A DNA stretch of 24,930 nt from an uncultured Muribaculaceae bacterium (GTDB lineage Bacteria; Bacteroidota; Bacteroidia; Bacteroidales; Muribaculaceae). The position numbers were made by a program, and so were the translations under genes. The notes below the pieces were generated by a model, which made no database searches, had not been told where the DNA came from, and saw only the letters and a program-made list of their open reading frames with translations. Below are positions 8,143 through 15,877 of this stretch, piece by piece. Positions within the stretch are counted from its first letter, which is position 1. Each line of letters starts with the position of its first letter. The stretch lies in assembly GCA_910576935.1 (NCBI GenBank), contig CAJTKG010000037.1:1-24930 (forward strand). Direction: 5' to 3'.

Positions 8143-9123
8143 TTATTTGCTGACCTCGACAACCTGGATACGCATGCGGGCCGGCATGATGCCGGTCTTC
8201 ATTATTATCTTTTGGCCTATGTCGCCGGTGACGAAGCTGTAGAAGCCGCTGGCGAGGCTGCCCGAAACGCCTGTGGTGATCATATAGATCTGGCGGAATA
8301 GCGGATATGTGCCGTTGAAGATGTTCTCCTGATAGGGCTTATAAGCTGTAACTTCGTTGGGACGACGTAGTTTAAGAACTTTGAAATTCTGGTTGAGGGT
8401 AGCTCCCTGAACAGGCTCGTCGGAGAGCACCGATTGAGCAAGTTCTTCCTGTGTGATCTCGACCGAACTCATGTCGGAAGTTATCCAGCTGACGCCAAGA
8501 ACGCCGATGGCGTTGACGTTTTTCTCGACGGCTTCATAGACAGCCGGGATAGAGCCCTGGGCGTATACGTTGGGGCCGAGCTCACCGCCGTTGAGAAGAG
8601 AGTCGCGCATGTAGCTGACGAGGCTCGAGTTCTTGTTGTCGAAGATGATGGCGATCTCGCCGAGTTCGCTCGGCTCAATGTCGTTCCAGTAGCGCGACGA
8701 GCCCGAGAGTATGTCGGCGACCTCTTTGGTTGTCATCATGCTGCAAGGGTTGTCTTTGTTGACAATCAAGGCGATTGCGTCGACGGCGATTTTGCTTGAC
8801 TTGACGTTTTTACGATGTCCTTTGAGATATTTTTTCTCTTCTTTGGTCAGATCGCGTCCGATGACGATAGTCTTTGTGTTGAGGCTCATCAGCGAGTCGA
8901 TGGCTTCGGCCTGAGTGGCATATCGGGCAAGGATGTGGGCATCGGGATATTGGTATTCGAAGACATCGACTTCCTGTTCCATGATGTTGCGGAAGGTATC
9001 GTCGCAGACTATGGTTGTTGTGCCGGTTGTCGATGAATTGGCTTTCTTCTCGTATTTAAGACAGCCGGTCAGCCCGACTGCGAGAATCAGGCTGCCGACA
9101 AGTGGAAACAATTTGTATTTCAT
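8143..9123 (-). CDS. PstS-like substrate-binding lipoprotein
   Basis: This is a periplasmic-binding-protein-fold protein of 326 residues that resembles phosphate-binding PstS. The N-terminus is a lipoprotein signal with lipobox LTGC, giving a lipidated Cys21. The mature part has the PBP-like pattern: an early short binding segment, a central region reading KDNPCSMMTTKEVADILSG, and a SSLVSYMRDSLL stretch. No PstC, PstA, PstB or PhoU gene lies in the window, so phosphate import is not shown. It is 38 bp downstream of a 91-residue membrane protein and probably shares its transcript. The ligand is unknown; phosphate is a guess from the family. Confidence 0.8.
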   Translation of the reverse strand: MKYKLFPLVGSLILAVGLTGCLKYEKKANSSTTGTTTIVCDDTFRNIMEQEVDVFEYQYPDAHILARYATQAEAIDSLMSLNTKTIVIGRDLTKEEKKYLKGHRKNVKSSKIAVDAIALIVNKDNPCSMMTTKEVADILSGSSRYWNDIEPSELGEIAIIFDNKNSSLVSYMRDSLLNGGELGPNVYAQGSIPAVYEAVEKNVNAIGVLGVSWITSDMSSVEITQEELAQSVLSDEPVQGATLNQNFKVLKLRRPNEVTAYKPYQENIFNGTYPLFRQIYMITTGVSGSLASGFYSFVTGDIGQKIIMKTGIMPARMRIQVVEVSK

Positions 9124-9161
9124 GATGCGGTAGAAACTTATAGGTTGTATGTCAGATGTGG

Positions 9162-9437
9162 TCAGTATCTTGAGTCAATGCCGGCATACTGGCGGTAGGC
9201 ACGCCATACGCCGTAGATGATGAGAACTATGCCGACGACGATGCGCGCGATGTTCATGCCCGTAGATGTATCCCAGTTGAAGAAGTTGATCAGCAGGAGC
9301 ACACCCATGCCGACGTAGATGAGAATCATGATGATGCCGAATATTGTGCGCATAGCTTTTTGGGCCTTGCTGGGCTGTATGGTATAGCGTTCACGGCTGC
9401 TTTCGGGACGGTTTTCGTTGTCTTCAGGATTATACAT
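9162..9437 (-). CDS. Small two-helix membrane protein
   Basis: The 91-residue protein has a charged, Glu/Arg-rich N-terminus (about residues 1-28) and two hydrophobic helices (about 29-52 and 62-81), then a short basic and aromatic tail. I do not recognise a named family. It lies between fmt (88 bp upstream) and the PstS-like lipoprotein (38 bp downstream) on the same strand, so it may be an inner-membrane partner of that lipoprotein. That link is inference from position only. Confidence 0.75.
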   Translation of the reverse strand: MYNPEDNENRPESSRERYTIQPSKAQKAMRTIFGIIMILIYVGMGVLLLINFFNWDTSTGMNIARIVVGIVLIIYGVWRAYRQYAGIDSRY

Positions 9438-9525
9438 AATAGTTGAAGTTTAAAAGGTTTGTATATTTAAGTTACTAAACTGTCGTATAGTAATTAAACA
9501 TTTATAACTAATGTTAAGTTCGGCT

Positions 9526-10485
9526 CTATGAAACAAATTTGGGTTTGTCGAGTCTGGCACCGCGCAGAAAGTCGGCCGTGTCGAGCACTTTCTTGCCGGC
9601 AGGTTGCAGGCGCAGGACTTCGATGGCGGACGAGCCGGTGCCGACATAAATTTTGCCGTTGCCAAGGCTGATTTCGCCTGGTGCAAGGTTGATGTTGTCC
9701 GAGATGCGTGTTTTCAGAATCTTGACCGTCGTCTCGCTGCCGTCGGTGTCGGCCAGGTTTGTCCAGGCTGCGGGATAAGGTGAGAGGCCTCTCACATGAT
9801 TGTGTATTTCACGTGCCGGACGTGACCAGTCGATCAGGCATGTTTCTTTGAAGATCTTTGGCGCCGGTGTCGGTGTTTCTCCGGCGAAATTGTCTTGAGG
9901 TATTGGTTTGAGATCTCCTGCGATGATGTGTCTGACGGTGTCGAGAGTCAGACTTGCGCCTATGGCCATTAGGCGGTCGTGCAGACTGCCGGCATCCTCG
10001 TCAGGACCGATTTCGACACGAACGCGGTCGATTATGTCACCCGTGTCGATCTCGTGTTTGAGGAAAAAGGTAGTGACGCCGGTTTCTGTCTCGCCGGCCA
10101 TGATGGCTCGGTTTATGGGTGCCGCGCCGCGGAAACGGGGCAACAGCGAGGCGTGGAGGTTGAATGTACCGAGTCGGGGCATTGTCCAGACAACTTCCGG
10201 CAGCATCCTGAAGGCTATGACGATAAACAGGTCGGCTTCGAGCGAACGCAGCTGGGCGACAAAGTCTTCGTTTTTGAGCTTTTCGGGCTGAAGTACTTTG
10301 ATGCCGTGGTCTATGGCGTATTGTTTTATGGGTGAGGATAGCAACTTATGGCCGCGGCCGGCGATTTTGTCGGGCATTGTGACGACGGCGCAGATGTTAT
10401 AGCCGTTGTCGACAAGCGCCGCGAGGCTTTCGACGGCAAACTCGGGTGTGCCGAAAAATACTATTCTGAGGTCTTCTTTAGTCAT
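9526..10485 (-). CDS. fmt: Methionyl-tRNA formyltransferase
   Basis: Fmt formylates the methionyl group of initiator tRNA, using 10-formyltetrahydrofolate, for translation initiation. The 319 residues begin at MTKEDLRIVFFG. A longer frame from 10542 is rejected because its extra 19 residues overlap the upstream gene and do not resemble the family. Catalytic residues are in place: Asn109 and His111 (NLHASLLPRFRGAAPINRA) and Asp147 (EIDTGDI), followed by a C-terminal OB-like tRNA-binding domain. Its ATG overlaps the TGA of the pseudouridine synthase gene (ATGA), which indicates translational coupling. Confidence 0.97.
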   Translation of the reverse strand: MTKEDLRIVFFGTPEFAVESLAALVDNGYNICAVVTMPDKIAGRGHKLLSSPIKQYAIDHGIKVLQPEKLKNEDFVAQLRSLEADLFIVIAFRMLPEVVWTMPRLGTFNLHASLLPRFRGAAPINRAIMAGETETGVTTFFLKHEIDTGDIIDRVRVEIGPDEDAGSLHDRLMAIGASLTLDTVRHIIAGDLKPIPQDNFAGETPTPAPKIFKETCLIDWSRPAREIHNHVRGLSPYPAAWTNLADTDGSETTVKILKTRISDNINLAPGEISLGNGKIYVGTGSSAIEVLRLQPAGKKVLDTADFLRGARLDKPKFVS

Positions 10486-11189
10486 AATGTGGTGTCGGTT
10501 GGTTGATAATGGCTTAGGGAGGCATCGGCGAGTTCGGTCCACAGACGTTCATTAGGCACAGGCGCCGTCAAGTCTATTTCTTTGCCCGAGACGGGATGTA
10601 CAAAAGTGATGCGGCGGGCAATCAGCGATATGCTCCCGTCAGGATTGCTGCGCTTGTCGCCGTATTTGAGATCGCCGCGAATCGGACAGCCTATAGCGCT
10701 CATCTGTACCCTTATCTGATGCTTGCGTCCTGTCAGGAGGTTTACCTCGACAAGATGATAGCGTTCGCCCGATGCGAGCAGGCGGTATTTCAGACGCGAT
10801 TCTTTGGCGTCGGGCTTCGGTGTGGCAGAGGCATATGATTTGTTGTTACGCTCGACGGTGGTGATATAGTGGGTCAGCAGGTCTTCGTCGTGCGGCGGTC
10901 TGTTGCGCGTGATGGCCCAGTAGGTTTTGTGTACGTCGCCTTTGCGGAACATTTCGTTTAGGCGTGTCAAGGCCTTCGACGTCTTGGCGAAGACGACAAG
11001 GCCTCCGACCGGACGGTCAAGCCGGTGGACGACACCGAGAAAGACATTCCCCGGTTTGGCGTGTGTCTCTTTTATCCACTCCTTGACGGTCTCGCTGAGC
11101 GGTTTGTCGCCTGTCTTGTCGCCCTGTACAATCTCACCCGGACGCTTGTTGACGACAATAATGTGGTTGTCTTCGTAGATTACTTCCAT
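10482..11189 (-). CDS. RluA-family RNA pseudouridine synthase
   Basis: This enzyme isomerises specific uridines in rRNA or tRNA to pseudouridine. The 235-residue protein has the RluA-family catalytic motif HRLDRPVGG with the nucleophile Asp58. No N-terminal S4 domain is present, so it resembles the short RluA/TruC type more than RluC or RluD, and the target uridine cannot be named. The start at 11189 (MEVIYEDNH) is chosen because the alternative ATG at 11210 would lie within a terminator-like hairpin (11201-11232). The stop overlaps the fmt start. Confidence 0.9.
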   Translation of the reverse strand: MEVIYEDNHIIVVNKRPGEIVQGDKTGDKPLSETVKEWIKETHAKPGNVFLGVVHRLDRPVGGLVVFAKTSKALTRLNEMFRKGDVHKTYWAITRNRPPHDEDLLTHYITTVERNNKSYASATPKPDAKESRLKYRLLASGERYHLVEVNLLTGRKHQIRVQMSAIGCPIRGDLKYGDKRSNPDGSISLIARRITFVHPVSGKEIDLTAPVPNERLWTELADASLSHYQPTDTTL

Positions 11190-11200
11190 ATATATTAGTA

Positions 11201-11232
11201 ACGGGGCCATTGTCGAAATGCAACAGCCCCGT
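11201..11232 (-). terminator. Hairpin after the phosphoglucomutase gene
   Basis: ACGGGGC (11201-11207) pairs with GCCCCGT (11226-11232), and the stem can extend inwards through TTG and CAA. It sits between the mutase stop (11251) and the pseudouridine synthase start (11189). On the minus strand it is followed by TACTAATATATAT, which is AT-rich but not a pure T-tract, so some read-through into the next operon is possible. That fits the lack of a clear promoter for the synthase gene. Confidence 0.6.
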
Positions 11233-11250
11233 CAATATTATTCAATTTTA

Positions 11251-13002
11251 TCAGATGCCGAGATCTTTCTTGATAGCCTCGATTTTGGCTGCCGAGTCAC
11301 GGTTGGCACGCTCGTAATCGTCTTTGCCGGCGAGTTTGTCGTGGACTTCCATGTAAAATTTTATCTTGGGTTCTGTCCCCGACGGGCGCACTGAAACTTT
11401 AGAATGGTCGGCGGTGAAGAACTGAAGTACATTGCTTGTCGTCGGGAAATCCATCTTTGTCACATTGCCGGTGGTCATATCTGTGCAGTTGAGATCGGCA
11501 TAGTCCTTGACAGTGACGACGGGGCTGCCGCCGAGTGATTTGGGCGGATTGGCGCGGAAATCTTTCATCATCTGCTGAATTTCCTCGGCGCCGGCCTTGC
11601 CCTCGCGGACAACAGAGATACCTACCTCGTGAGAGAAACCGTTCTTGATGTAGATGTCCTGAAGCATTTCGTTGAAGTCCATGCCTTGGTCTTTGGCCCA
11701 GGCACATATCTCGGCCATCAGAGAGATTGCCGATACAGAGTCTTTGTCGCGGCAGAAGTCTTCGGCGAGGAAACCGTAGCTCTCTTCGCCTCCGCCGAGA
11801 TAGCGCATCGTTCCTTCATTCTCGCGGATGACAGAAGCTATCCATTTGAAGCCGGTATAGCAGTCATACATCTTGATGTTATAATTGTCGGCGATAGATT
11901 TGATGGTCTCGGTGGTTACGATAGTCTTGACTACATATTCGTTACCGTTGAGTTTTCCCATCTCGCGGTTGCGGCGCATGATGTAGTTGAGGAGTATCAT
12001 TACAATCTGGTTGCCGTTGACGAGCTGGTATTCGCCGTTGTTGTCGCGGATGACACATCCGATTCTGTCAGCGTCGGGGTCTGAGGCAACGACGAGATCG
12101 GCTTCGACTTCCTTGGCCTTGGCGATGGCCATTGCCATGGCTTCGGGGTTCTCGGGGTTGGGGGATGCCACGGTCGGGAAGTCGCCCGAAGGAATATCCT
12201 GTTCGGGAACATGGATTATGTTGGTGAAGCCCCAGAGACGCAATGATTCGGGAATGAGTTTGACACCTGTGCCGTGGATGGGGGTATAGACGATCTTGAG
12301 ATCAGAGTGACGTTTGATCACTTCGGGGTCGAGCGATAGAGTCTTGATGGCGGTAAGGAAGTCGTTGTCCATCTTGTCGCCTATGATCTCTATTTTGGCG
12401 GGATTTCCCTCGAATTTGATTTCGCTGACATTTTTGATGCGGTTGACATGGTCGATGATGTTGACATCGTGAGGTGCGATGATCTGTGCGCCGTCGCTCC
12501 AGTAAGCCTTATAGCCGTTATAGATCTTGGGATTGTGAGAGGCTGTGATATTTACGCCGCTCTGACAGCCGAGTTTGCGGATTGCAAACGATAGCTCGGG
12601 CGTCGGACGGAACGAGTCGAAGAGATATACTTTGATGCCGTTGGCCGAGAAAATATTAGCGACGATTTCGGCGAACTTGCGTGAGTTGTTGCGCACGTCA
12701 TGTCCGACGACCACGCTGATTTCGGGGAGGTCTTTGAATGCCTCTTTCAAGTAGTTGGCGAGACCTTGTGTGGCGGCGCCTACAGTGTAGATGTTCATAC
12801 GGTTGGTGCCTGCGCCCATGATACCGCGAAGACCGCCTGTGCCGAATTCGAGGTCTTTATAGAACGACTCGATCAGCTCGGTCTTGTCTTCGGCGTCAAG
12901 CATGCGTTTTACTTCTGCGCGTGTTTCTGCGTCATATCCGTCGCCAAGCCATGTCTGTGCTTTGGCGATAACGTCATTTAAAAGATTGTCTTGATTTGCC
13001 AT
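11251..13002 (-). CDS. Phosphoglucomutase/phosphomannomutase family protein
   Basis: This alpha-D-phosphohexomutase interconverts sugar 1- and 6-phosphates, probably glucose phosphates. The 583 residues fit the longer PGM2/PgcA-like type. The phosphoserine loop is TASHNPKIYNG with Ser155. The metal site is DPDADR with Asp308, Asp310 and Asp312. The sugar-binding GGEESYGF lies near residue 405, and the phosphate-binding RPSGTEPKIKF is near the C-terminus. All four domains are complete. It has its own promoter at 13053-13083 and a hairpin downstream. A phosphopentomutase activity, as in PGM2, cannot be excluded. Confidence 0.95.
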   Translation of the reverse strand: MANQDNLLNDVIAKAQTWLGDGYDAETRAEVKRMLDAEDKTELIESFYKDLEFGTGGLRGIMGAGTNRMNIYTVGAATQGLANYLKEAFKDLPEISVVVGHDVRNNSRKFAEIVANIFSANGIKVYLFDSFRPTPELSFAIRKLGCQSGVNITASHNPKIYNGYKAYWSDGAQIIAPHDVNIIDHVNRIKNVSEIKFEGNPAKIEIIGDKMDNDFLTAIKTLSLDPEVIKRHSDLKIVYTPIHGTGVKLIPESLRLWGFTNIIHVPEQDIPSGDFPTVASPNPENPEAMAMAIAKAKEVEADLVVASDPDADRIGCVIRDNNGEYQLVNGNQIVMILLNYIMRRNREMGKLNGNEYVVKTIVTTETIKSIADNYNIKMYDCYTGFKWIASVIRENEGTMRYLGGGEESYGFLAEDFCRDKDSVSAISLMAEICAWAKDQGMDFNEMLQDIYIKNGFSHEVGISVVREGKAGAEEIQQMMKDFRANPPKSLGGSPVVTVKDYADLNCTDMTTGNVTKMDFPTTSNVLQFFTADHSKVSVRPSGTEPKIKFYMEVHDKLAGKDDYERANRDSAAKIEAIKKDLGI

Positions 13003-13052
13003 TTGGGTCAGTGGTATTATGTTAGTTTTTTTATGATCTGCTAAGACTATAG

Positions 13053-13083
13053 CAAAGATAATGCTTTTTGCCTTAGATACAAA
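13053..13083 (-). promoter_or_regulatory. Consensus promoter of the phosphoglucomutase gene
   Basis: On the minus strand TTTG (13083-13080) is followed by exactly 19 bases and then TATCTTTG (13060-13053). This is a perfect TTTG-N19-TAnnTTTG promoter. The predicted leader to the ATG at 13002 is about 45 bases. Confidence 0.85.
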
Positions 13084-13110
13084 ATATTGTTATTTAAGTT
13101 TCAGGCGTTG

Positions 13111-13148
13111 GGCTTTTTTAAGCCTATTTTGATTATCTTATGGCTTAA
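13111..13148. repeat. Overlapping alternative inverted repeats
   Basis: The segment AAGCC/GGCTT can form two mutually exclusive stems. One pairs GGCTT (13111-13115) with AAGCC (13120-13124). The other pairs TTAAGCC (13118-13124) with GGCTTAA (13142-13148). It lies just past the GH9 stop and upstream of the mutase promoter. It may contribute to termination of the GH9 transcript, but no T-tract follows on the minus strand. Confidence 0.35.
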
Positions 13149-13151
13149 GGG

Positions 13152-14963
13152 TCACCTTTTAGTGTTTTTCGAGGCGAGACGTCCGAGCATGTAGGTCAGC
13201 GAGGCAGTGCCGTCGAGTGTCGGTTCGTTGGTCGAGTAGTCGGAGTAGTCGTCGTGATAGACCACCGTCGAGTTCTGAAAATCTTTGAACGCATCGTCGC
13301 GTCGAAGCGTCACGCCCCATAGTTTGTTGAAAATGGAGGTGTAGACGGGTCCGTCTACAAGACCGCCGACGAGAGCGTGGCGTCCGGCTTTGCCGTGGAG
13401 GCTTGTGTTGCTCAGTGCGGCGTGCGGGTCTGTCGGGCTTGATTTGGTGATTTCCTCCGGGACGATGATCATCGTCTGCCCCCATGGATTGAGGCCGAAG
13501 AGCCAGTCTCGGGCCGCGGTTTCGGCGGCGAGATAGCGGTTGTCACCGGTTAGCTGGCGATATATCATGGCTTGTGTCACGAACGCGACACAAAGGTTGT
13601 TGGAGCACCATATAAAGGGGATGCCGTAGTTGAATATGTTGTCACTGCCTCGTTGGGTTACGCGGTCGAGACCGCTGCGTATGTTGCGTATGAATTCATC
13701 GCGTATTTTGCCGTCGGTCATTTCGGTTATGCGCGCATGCCCGAGGTTGACAAAGGGATACCATTGGTAATGACGGGCAGAGTCTGCACCCATCCATGGG
13801 GTCACAGGCTCCATACGCCCATAGTTGACGGCGTCGGTGATGTATTCTTTTTCGCGGTTTTTGCGGTATAGCGAGATGGCGGCGAGTTCGAGGTCGTCGA
13901 CCCAATTGTCTTCTTCGTAGAAGTATGGCGAAGATCCGGGTGCAGTCTGGCACTCGCCCGGGTTTGCTTTCGCGATGTCATAGGCCGCTTTCGCGCGGCG
14001 GTAAAGTTCGTTGGCGAATGCGCTGTCAATCCCGGCGAAAATATCGGCTCCGAGGGCAAACGATGAGGCGAATTTGCCGACCGACGAAGCCAGACCGCGG
14101 CTGCGGTTTTTGTATTTCATTAGACCTGTGGGATGGCTTGAGCAGGTATAGACGGGGCGGTCGAGTCCGGGGCCGCGACCGTAGTCGACGCTGTCGCCGG
14201 CCGGCAGTCCCGCGTATTTGTGGTCGCGGTCGTCGGCGATCTGGTTGAAATAGATGCCGTCTTCGGGGTTCATCTTCATCATCCACTCCAGACCCCAGCG
14301 TGCTTCGTCGAGAATGTCGGCCACACCGTTGGGATTTTTATCGCCACGGGCGTCGTGGTTGTCACTCCAGACAGTAGGGCTTTTCAGATAGCCGTAAAGC
14401 ATTTGGTAGACTGAGTTTGCCGATGTAGTGAGGTATTGCAGATAGTCTGAGGCGTCGTGCCAGCCGCCGGTGACGTCGTAATGGCGTCCGTCGATGCTGT
14501 CGCTCTCGACCACAAAACCGTCGTTGGTGTGGCATGTGGTGCCGAGCACGGGGTTATAGCCGCAACGTTGCTGACGGATATAGTTGAGCGGCAGTTCATA
14601 GAGACCGTTGCGGGTATAGGCGTCGTCGCCGATATAGAATCTGATGACATCGAGCACGGCTCCGTTGCGGTCTTTCATTGCGAGCACATAGTCGCCCGGA
14701 GTCGTGAGCGACGAGAACCATATGCGTGCCGAGTAGTCGGCTGGTTCCCATGGCGCTCCTGTGACAACACTGTCGACTTCGGCTACGCCTTCGAGGCCCG
14801 AAATCGAGAATGAGACATCCGAAGGGTTCAGATTGCCGAGGTAGACGGCACTTTTAAGGTCATCTGTCAGATAACCCGCCTGGTTGACTCTCAAGGCCGC
14901 CTGTGACAGCAGGGGCGCTGTCAGGCAGACAGCTGCGGCTAATGCGCGGTATTTGTTTTTCAT
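13152..14963 (-). CDS. Secreted glycoside hydrolase family 9 (endoglucanase-type)
   Basis: GH9 enzymes are inverting beta-1,4-glucanases. The 603-residue protein has a signal peptide (about 1-22, ending SQA) and no lipobox. An N-terminal immunoglobulin-like CelD_N domain (about 23-112, starting LRVNQAGY) is followed by the (alpha/alpha)6 catalytic domain. The catalytic base pair is seen in GGWHDASD (Asp170 and Asp173, usually DAGD). The general acid is Glu580 in STNEPTLD. There is no carbohydrate-binding module or sorting tail, so a periplasmic location is likely. It follows cdsA by 26 bp and has no promoter core of its own. No SusC/SusD pair is present. The true substrate (cellulose, mixed-linkage glucan, xyloglucan or oligosaccharide) is unknown. 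Confidence 0.93.
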   Translation of the reverse strand: MKNKYRALAAAVCLTAPLLSQAALRVNQAGYLTDDLKSAVYLGNLNPSDVSFSISGLEGVAEVDSVVTGAPWEPADYSARIWFSSLTTPGDYVLAMKDRNGAVLDVIRFYIGDDAYTRNGLYELPLNYIRQQRCGYNPVLGTTCHTNDGFVVESDSIDGRHYDVTGGWHDASDYLQYLTTSANSVYQMLYGYLKSPTVWSDNHDARGDKNPNGVADILDEARWGLEWMMKMNPEDGIYFNQIADDRDHKYAGLPAGDSVDYGRGPGLDRPVYTCSSHPTGLMKYKNRSRGLASSVGKFASSFALGADIFAGIDSAFANELYRRAKAAYDIAKANPGECQTAPGSSPYFYEEDNWVDDLELAAISLYRKNREKEYITDAVNYGRMEPVTPWMGADSARHYQWYPFVNLGHARITEMTDGKIRDEFIRNIRSGLDRVTQRGSDNIFNYGIPFIWCSNNLCVAFVTQAMIYRQLTGDNRYLAAETAARDWLFGLNPWGQTMIIVPEEITKSSPTDPHAALSNTSLHGKAGRHALVGGLVDGPVYTSIFNKLWGVTLRRDDAFKDFQNSTVVYHDDYSDYSTNEPTLDGTASLTYMLGRLASKNTKR

Positions 14964-14989
14964 GGTGATGAAATTTGGTGATAACGCTT

Positions 14990-15823
14990 TTAGAGCATAT
15001 GTAGTAGCAACAGATAGATGACGGTGACCGGTGCGACGAAAAGCAGCGAGTCGATGCGGTCGAGTATGCCGCCGTGTCCGGGAATCAGTTTGCCCGAGTC
15101 TTTGACTCCGAGCGAGCGCTTCATCATTGACTCAAACAGGTCGCCCCATGTAGAGAAGACCGAGACAACAATTCCCAGACCGACCCAGACGGCAGCCGTG
15201 AGTGCGCCGGGCGCAAGGTTGTAGAACAGTACGCCTGCGAGAGCGCAGAATACCATGCCGCCCCAGAATCCTTCCCACGATTTTTTGGGTGACAGACGCT
15301 CGAAGAGTTTGCGTCGGCCCATGAGACTTCCGACACAGAATGCGCCGGTGTCGTTGAGCCAGATCATTACGAACATGGCTAATATATACCAGAACGAGTT
15401 CTGGAAGATGCACAGTACGTTGAGCGCACCGAGCGGCAGACCGATATAGATATAGCCGAGTATCGAGCGTCCCGTTTCGGCAAAGGCCGCAGGTCGTTTG
15501 TCGTATAATGCCAGTACAAAACGTGCGATGACAATGACAGCGAGCGCCATGACACAGCCGGCGAATATATCGATGTAAAACTGCGATGCGGTGAAAGCCA
15601 CGGCCTGAATGAGCAGCACCACCGAGACATCGACGGCTTTTATGATCGTGGTTATAGCCTGGCGACCGCCTTTCGAGGCAACAAGCTGTTGGTATTCGAT
15701 GCCGGCGAGCATGGCGAAGACGGCCGTCAGTGCGGCGATGCCATAACGGCCGAATATGATGGCTGCAATGATCAGAGCCACGTAGACGGCGCCTGAAATC
15801 GAACGGATGATGACGTTTTTCAT
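14990..15823 (-). CDS. cdsA: Phosphatidate cytidylyltransferase
   Basis: CdsA makes CDP-diacylglycerol from phosphatidic acid and CTP in the inner membrane, the branch point for phospholipid synthesis. The 277-residue protein is strongly hydrophobic, with about eight membrane segments. The C-terminal family signature is complete: MKRSLGVKDSGKLIPGHGG followed by ILDRIDS, containing the conserved Lys-Asp and Asp-x-x-Asp metal-binding residues. A promoter core lies directly upstream (15846-15853), and the GH9 gene follows on the same strand after 26 bp. Confidence 0.96.
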   Translation of the reverse strand: MKNVIIRSISGAVYVALIIAAIIFGRYGIAALTAVFAMLAGIEYQQLVASKGGRQAITTIIKAVDVSVVLLIQAVAFTASQFYIDIFAGCVMALAVIVIARFVLALYDKRPAAFAETGRSILGYIYIGLPLGALNVLCIFQNSFWYILAMFVMIWLNDTGAFCVGSLMGRRKLFERLSPKKSWEGFWGGMVFCALAGVLFYNLAPGALTAAVWVGLGIVVSVFSTWGDLFESMMKRSLGVKDSGKLIPGHGGILDRIDSLLFVAPVTVIYLLLLHML

Positions 15824-15845
15824 TTCCTGTTACTATTGTTTTCCA

Positions 15846-15853
15846 CAAAAGTA
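15846..15853 (-). promoter_or_regulatory. Promoter core (-7) for cdsA
   Basis: The minus strand reads TACTTTTG, an exact TAnnTTTG core, in the 54 bp gap between the S8 protease stop and the cdsA start. Transcription would begin near 15839, giving a short leader of about 17 bases. No clear TTTG is seen at -33. Confidence 0.55.
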
Positions 15854-15877
15854 ACAAAAAAAATGTAAAGCAGCGTC

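Noticed and set aside
9438..9525. Possible promoter before the 91-residue membrane protein gene
   Set aside because: The 88 bp gap is AT-rich, but no TAnnTTTG core is found on the minus strand, so I do not call one. Read-through from fmt is the simpler view.
9450..9686. A 78-codon minus-strand frame downstream of fmt
   Set aside because: It overlaps the 3' end of fmt in another frame, and its product is low-complexity with no family resemblance.
10486..10542. Upstream ATG extending fmt by 19 residues
   Set aside because: The extension overlaps the pseudouridine synthase gene and does not match the Fmt N-terminus. The ATG at 10485 overlaps the upstream stop as ATGA and gives the usual start.
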